Shown here piece after piece: positions 61,474-64,000 of a stretch of 64,000 nucleotides of DNA (its first letter is position 1; every line of letters begins with the position of its first letter). This stretch comes from DAIOEK01 sp963828285 (lineage in GTDB: Bacteria > Chloroflexota > Anaerolineae > Anaerolineales > Anaerolineaceae). Made by a program: the position numbers and the translations under genes. The stretch spans positions 1 through 64,000 of the forward strand of contig CAWHEB010000002.1 of the NCBI GenBank assembly GCA_963828285.1, read 5' to 3'. Below the pieces are notes generated by a model. The model was given only the letters and a program-made list of their open reading frames with translations, searched no databases and was not told the origin of the DNA.

Positions 61474-61884
61474 ATGACAAACAACACAATTTCAGAAGTT
61501 CAAACAACAATCAAAGAACCTGAACGGGAACAACGCATCTTTACTTTCAAAGCCACACAATTGGTCTGGCTGTTTTTCGGGATCCTCGAAGTCTTGATCG
61601 GATTACGCGTATTCCTCAAACTGATTGCAGCAAATCCTGAAAGCCCGATCGCGCAGTTTATATATGGGTTCACTAACCTGTTTCTTTTCCCATTTCAAGG
61701 ACTAACCGTGACACCATCAGCCGGCGGAATGGTCCTCGAGATTTCCTCACTGATTGCCATGGTTGTTTATGCTCTTATCGCCTGGGCAATTGAAAGGTTG
61801 ATCTGGGTTATCTTCTATCGCCCACGCGGCGCAACGGTGGGAGTTACTCAGACTTCAACCACAGACCATCACACCCCATTATAA
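61474..61884 (+). CDS. YggT family membrane protein
   Basis: A 136-residue protein. A 25-residue polar N-terminus (EREQRIFTFKATQ) is followed by YggT-type hydrophobic segments (LVWLFFGILEVLIGLRVFLK; GGMVLEISSLIAMVVYALIA) and the loop FIYGFTNLFLFPFQGL. Length is greater than the bare YggT domain because of the N- and C-terminal extensions (RPRGATVGVTQTSTTDHH). The family is implicated in osmotic tolerance in some bacteria and near cell-division genes in others. AAGGAGATATCG precedes the ATG. Confidence 0.82.
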   Translation: MTNNTISEVQTTIKEPEREQRIFTFKATQLVWLFFGILEVLIGLRVFLKLIAANPESPIAQFIYGFTNLFLFPFQGLTVTPSAGGMVLEISSLIAMVVYALIAWAIERLIWVIFYRPRGATVGVTQTSTTDHHTPL

Positions 61885-61955
61885 AAGTTACCAATAGGGT
61901 AAATTAATTAACACACCAGAACTAAGCCGATCCATCAACAATAAGGAGAAATATC

Positions 61956-62111
61956 ATGTGGACTATAGTTGTTATTCTAGTTGTGCTTTGGTTACTGGGA
62001 TTTTTCGGCCGAAATATTAGCCCAAGATTTCCACAAACCGGAAACTGGATCCATGTCTTGATCGTTATTGCGATTATTCTCGTGATCCTCAATCTTCTAA
62101 AGGTAATTTAG
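61956..62111 (+). CDS. lmo0937-family small membrane protein
   Basis: A 51-residue protein of two hydrophobic segments (MWTIVVILVVLWLLGFF and WIHVLIVIAIILVILNLL) joined by GRNISPRFPQTGN. It fits the lmo0937/DUF5670 type of tiny membrane proteins found beside CsbD and YggT in other genomes. ATAAGGAGAAATATC precedes the ATG. The function is unknown. Confidence 0.8.
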   Translation: MWTIVVILVVLWLLGFFGRNISPRFPQTGNWIHVLIVIAIILVILNLLKVI

Positions 62112-62147
62112 TAGAAAACCTGCTCTTGAAGAAAAGATTTTTGTGTT

Positions 62148-62188
62148 CCGGGAGAATGGTTGTAAGGAAGAAACAACCTTTCTCCTGG
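62148..62188 (+). terminator. Imperfect hairpin downstream of small membrane gene
   Basis: CCGGGAGAATGGTTGT and ACAACCTTTCTCCTGG pair with few mismatches around nine bases. No T tract follows directly. Confidence 0.4.
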
Positions 62189-62284
62189 TAATTTGATGAA
62201 ATAAGATTATAAGTAATAATCCAAGGCTACAACGGTATCTGGAGTCAAAGTACTGTAAATCGTGAATCAACCAAGAGCTTACCG

Positions 62285-62863
62285 ATGAATTACATGCTGG
62301 CAAAAATTATTGATATCTCAAAAGACCGTCGTTTATTGGTGATACTCAACATTTTAGGTCTGGTTCTATTTGTATTCTCCGCATGGTTAATGATTATATT
62401 GGCTACCGCAGTTCGAGCAAGATCCTCTATCTGATGCATTCTCATCTTTCGGGGAGATATAGGTAACTTACTGATATTGTTTGTCTGGATCATTGCCATC
62501 ACATTCTTTATGCTGGTGATCCACGAAGTGATCCACGGTATTTTTTTCCTGGCCTTCACCGGAAGTCCTCCTAAATTTGGTTTCCGATATCTATTTGCAT
62601 ATACCGCCGCCCCTGAATGGTTTATCCCGCGTCGATATTATCTACTCATCGCTATTGCTCCAGTTGTGACCATTACTATGATTGGGATCATAGCTGTCTT
62701 TGTTATCGCTGATACCTTGCTTCCAGCATTAGTATTCTTGACTGCATTGAATATTTCCGGTTCAGTGGGCGATCTGATGATAGTGGCATGGTTACTGCGT
62801 AATCCCTCTGTAATGCTAATCCAAGATTATGGTGATGGTGTACGGTTATACCGCCCAGGTTAG
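62285..62863 (+). CDS. DUF3267 family membrane protein (two compensating frame breaks)
   Basis: From the ATG at 62285 the sequence is hydrophobic (LVILNILGLVLFVFSAWLMI). Between about 62415 and 62457 the correct frame is one over (QDPLSDAFSSFGEI), and the first frame then returns as GNLLILFVWIIAITFFMLVI. The two shifts cancel, but the uncorrected frame has a TGA at 62432. The C-terminal part holds VIHEVIHGIFF, an HExxH motif that in DUF3267 suggests a membrane metalloprotease, and TAAPEWFIPRRYYLLIAIAP as in that family. Joined length is about 192 residues. The start is not certain; Met at 62294 is an alternative. Confidence 0.75.
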
Positions 62864-62957
62864 ACAGTGATCACCTTTCACAGGAAAGAGAAAATATTCT
62901 TATTTCGATACAAATTCAATTTAGCAAAACCAAATTCCCACACCCATCCCCTGAGTG

Positions 62958-63015
62958 GTGGAGAAGAAAGACTCCCCCTTTGATGGATGTACTTGAATTA
63001 CTAAACAAGTACGAT
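62958..63015 (+). promoter_or_regulatory. Promoter with GATGGATG motif (63048 gene)
   Basis: GGTGGAGAAG, then GATGGATG (62982-62989), then TGAA four bases later, then TACGAT (63010-63015). GATGGATG lies exactly 20 bases before the -10 box, as at 60292-60325. Confidence 0.45.
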
Positions 63016-63047
63016 AAAAATAGGGCTCAAATAGTAAAGAGGTGCAT

Positions 63048-63284
63048 ATGAATGAAATGCAGATGACCAAAATTGTTGAAAACTTCAGCCGGAAACTTGA
63101 ACCAGTTGCAGGTCAAGTCCGTGTTACCCGTGTTCCAGATTATAAAACAGTCTATGTTGAACAAATCGGCGATAAAGGATCTGCTATTGTACTCACAGAA
63201 TATATAGTGGATGGGAAAACATACTGGGCAGGGTATAGTTCCTTCAGCGATACTGTCTTTGTCAGTAACGCAAGTCGGGAATAA
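63048..63284 (+). CDS. Small hypothetical protein
   Basis: A 78-residue protein with no membrane segment. NFSRKLEPVAGQVRVTRVPD and VEQIGDKGSAIVLTEYIVDG look like a small beta-rich fold ending YWAGYSSFSDTVFVSNAS. I do not recognise a family. The ATG at 63048 was chosen because AAAGAGGTGC precedes it; a GTG at 63042 is possible. It shares an upstream motif with the receiver gene at 60332. Confidence 0.65.
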   Translation: MNEMQMTKIVENFSRKLEPVAGQVRVTRVPDYKTVYVEQIGDKGSAIVLTEYIVDGKTYWAGYSSFSDTVFVSNASRE

Positions 63285-63375
63285 CTGGATTTGTAAATTC
63301 TCATTAACTGACGAAAAACACAACTCGAAAATGAAGATTAACCAACCAAGGCGTAAGCCGGAAAAGATCAACATA

Positions 63376-63807
63376 ATGAATAATCATCAAAATAAATCAA
63401 AAGTAATGCAAGATGCAGACAAAGTGCAAAAAGAAGTGAACAACCTTATTAAAGACGGGAAAGCCCAAATAATCGATACCACAGAAGATATGGATAAGTC
63501 AGTTAATAAAGCCAAATCCAACCTGTCTTCCTGGGCAGAGGATGGGGTCAATCAATTCAGTGAGGATTTTGAAAAACTGACGAATGAGGCAAAGGATACT
63601 TTGGTTGGGGCAGTATCGACGATCAAGAAAGAGGCAGGACAGGGTTTGAGCCAATATAATGCAAAAATCCAGGAAGTTGCCGATAAAGTCCCCGGAAGTT
63701 TCAGCGAAAAAGTGAACAATTACCCCTGGGTAACAATTTCGCTCTCCGTCATTTTCGGTATGATGCTGGGAATGTTGCTTAGACCTGTTCGCCATATGCG
63801 GAGATAG
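63376..63807 (+). CDS. DUF883/ElaB-like membrane-tethered protein
   Basis: A 143-residue protein. Its first 105 residues are polar and helical with heptad character (MQDADKVQKEVNNLIKDGKA; MDKSVNKAKSNLSSWAEDGV; LTNEAKDTLVGAVSTIKKEA), and the end has one TM segment (WVTISLSVIFGMMLGMLL) followed by RPVRHMRR. This is the layout of ElaB/YqjD (DUF883) proteins, which anchor inactive ribosomes to the membrane in E. coli. Function here is unproven. An earlier Met at 63331 is possible; neither has a strong ribosome binding site. Confidence 0.75.
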   Translation: MNNHQNKSKVMQDADKVQKEVNNLIKDGKAQIIDTTEDMDKSVNKAKSNLSSWAEDGVNQFSEDFEKLTNEAKDTLVGAVSTIKKEAGQGLSQYNAKIQEVADKVPGSFSEKVNNYPWVTISLSVIFGMMLGMLLRPVRHMRR

Positions 63808-63888
63808 AAATAGGCGAGAAAGACAAGAATAGTCTGGTAGATCTCAAGTAAGACCTAACTATATTCTTCATCCTGAAAGGAGAAGAAA

Positions 63889-64000
63889 ATGAAACTGATC
63901 AACTTTATTGTATGGATGGCTGCCGGGGCAATTGTAGGCTGGTTTGCCAGTCTGATGGTTCAAATGGAAGGTAAACGGAAGTATAAATACATCCCTGCCG
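63889..64000 (+). CDS. GlsB/YeaQ-type protein, partial at window end
   Basis: The last 37 codons of the window begin MKLINFIVWMAAGAIVGWFA followed by SLMVQMEGKRKYKYIP, matching the first TM segment and loop of transglycosylase-associated proteins. GAAAGGAGAAGAAA precedes the ATG. Only the N-terminus is seen; the gene continues past the window. Confidence 0.8.
   Translation, partial: MKLINFIVWMAAGAIVGWFASLMVQMEGKRKYKYIPA

Noticed and set aside
1..64000. CRISPR array, tRNA, rRNA, prophage or integrase
   Set aside because: No regularly spaced repeats, no cloverleaf with CCA end, no rRNA-like stretch and no phage or recombinase protein was seen; the hairpin repeats at 4.9-8.4 kb have irregular spacing and mixed orientation.

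Overview
The window looks like a piece of a Chloroflexota chromosome, most likely class Anaerolineae. The evidence is protein content: a topoisomerase I with an N-terminal DUF5679-type zinc ribbon, mevalonate kinase next to isopentenyl phosphate kinase, many lipoproteins and anchored proteins with Thr/Pro-rich linkers, CAP-LysM and NBR1-Ig-like surface proteins, and moderate GC. No rRNA, tRNA, CRISPR array, prophage or insertion-sequence transposase was recognised. The taxonomic call is inference and would need a marker-gene tree.

Layout. 0.4-5.4 kb: small membrane proteins (two DUF4386 paralogues that share a homologous leader), an alpha/beta hydrolase and a broken DUF2200 gene. 4.9-8.4 kb: four copies of a short hairpin repeat around an isochorismatase-like hydrolase, a small membrane protein and an MFS transporter. 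9.5-14.8 kb: TlyA methyltransferase, then a plus-strand run of polyprenyl-phosphate phosphoribosyltransferase, mevalonate kinase, isopentenyl phosphate kinase, dGTPase-like HD hydrolase and GreA. 16.2-24.5 kb: a minus-strand housekeeping run read ffh, rpsP, khpA, rimM, dprA, manC, topA and a two-TM protein. 24.7-34.9 kb: DegV, DUF1015, two tandem CAP-LysM proteins, two M23 peptidases flanking a beta-propeller protein, recA and an NBR1-Ig lipoprotein. 35-43.2 kb: ahcY with a PfkB kinase behind a structured leader, a TPR/SLT transglycosylase, and a pyruvate-dehydrogenase-type E1alpha-E1beta-E2 operon. 43.3-64 kb: a stress and envelope region with an unusual MscS channel, GNAT, catalase and its PerR-like regulator, a universal stress protein, a 2829-residue cyclic beta-1,2-glucan synthase homologue, a NarL-type two-component system, a lone receiver, CsbD, GlsB/YeaQ-type proteins, YggT, DUF3267 and DUF883-like proteins.

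About fifteen single-base frame breaks interrupt twelve otherwise recognisable genes, including greA, rimM and mevalonate kinase. They are dense between 4 and 22 kb, absent from roughly 22-45 kb, and do not touch the 8.5 kb synthase gene. Sequencing or assembly indels explain this better than mass pseudogenisation, so those genes are given over their reconstructed spans.

The best candidates for undescribed biology are the structured leader with an intrinsic terminator ahead of the PfkB kinase-ahcY pair, the four-copy hairpin repeat whose stem arms change in a base-pair-preserving way, a possible H-type pseudoknot upstream of csbD, a promoter-aligned GATGGATG motif in the stress region, and the 45.7-64 kb stress/envelope cluster taken as a whole.
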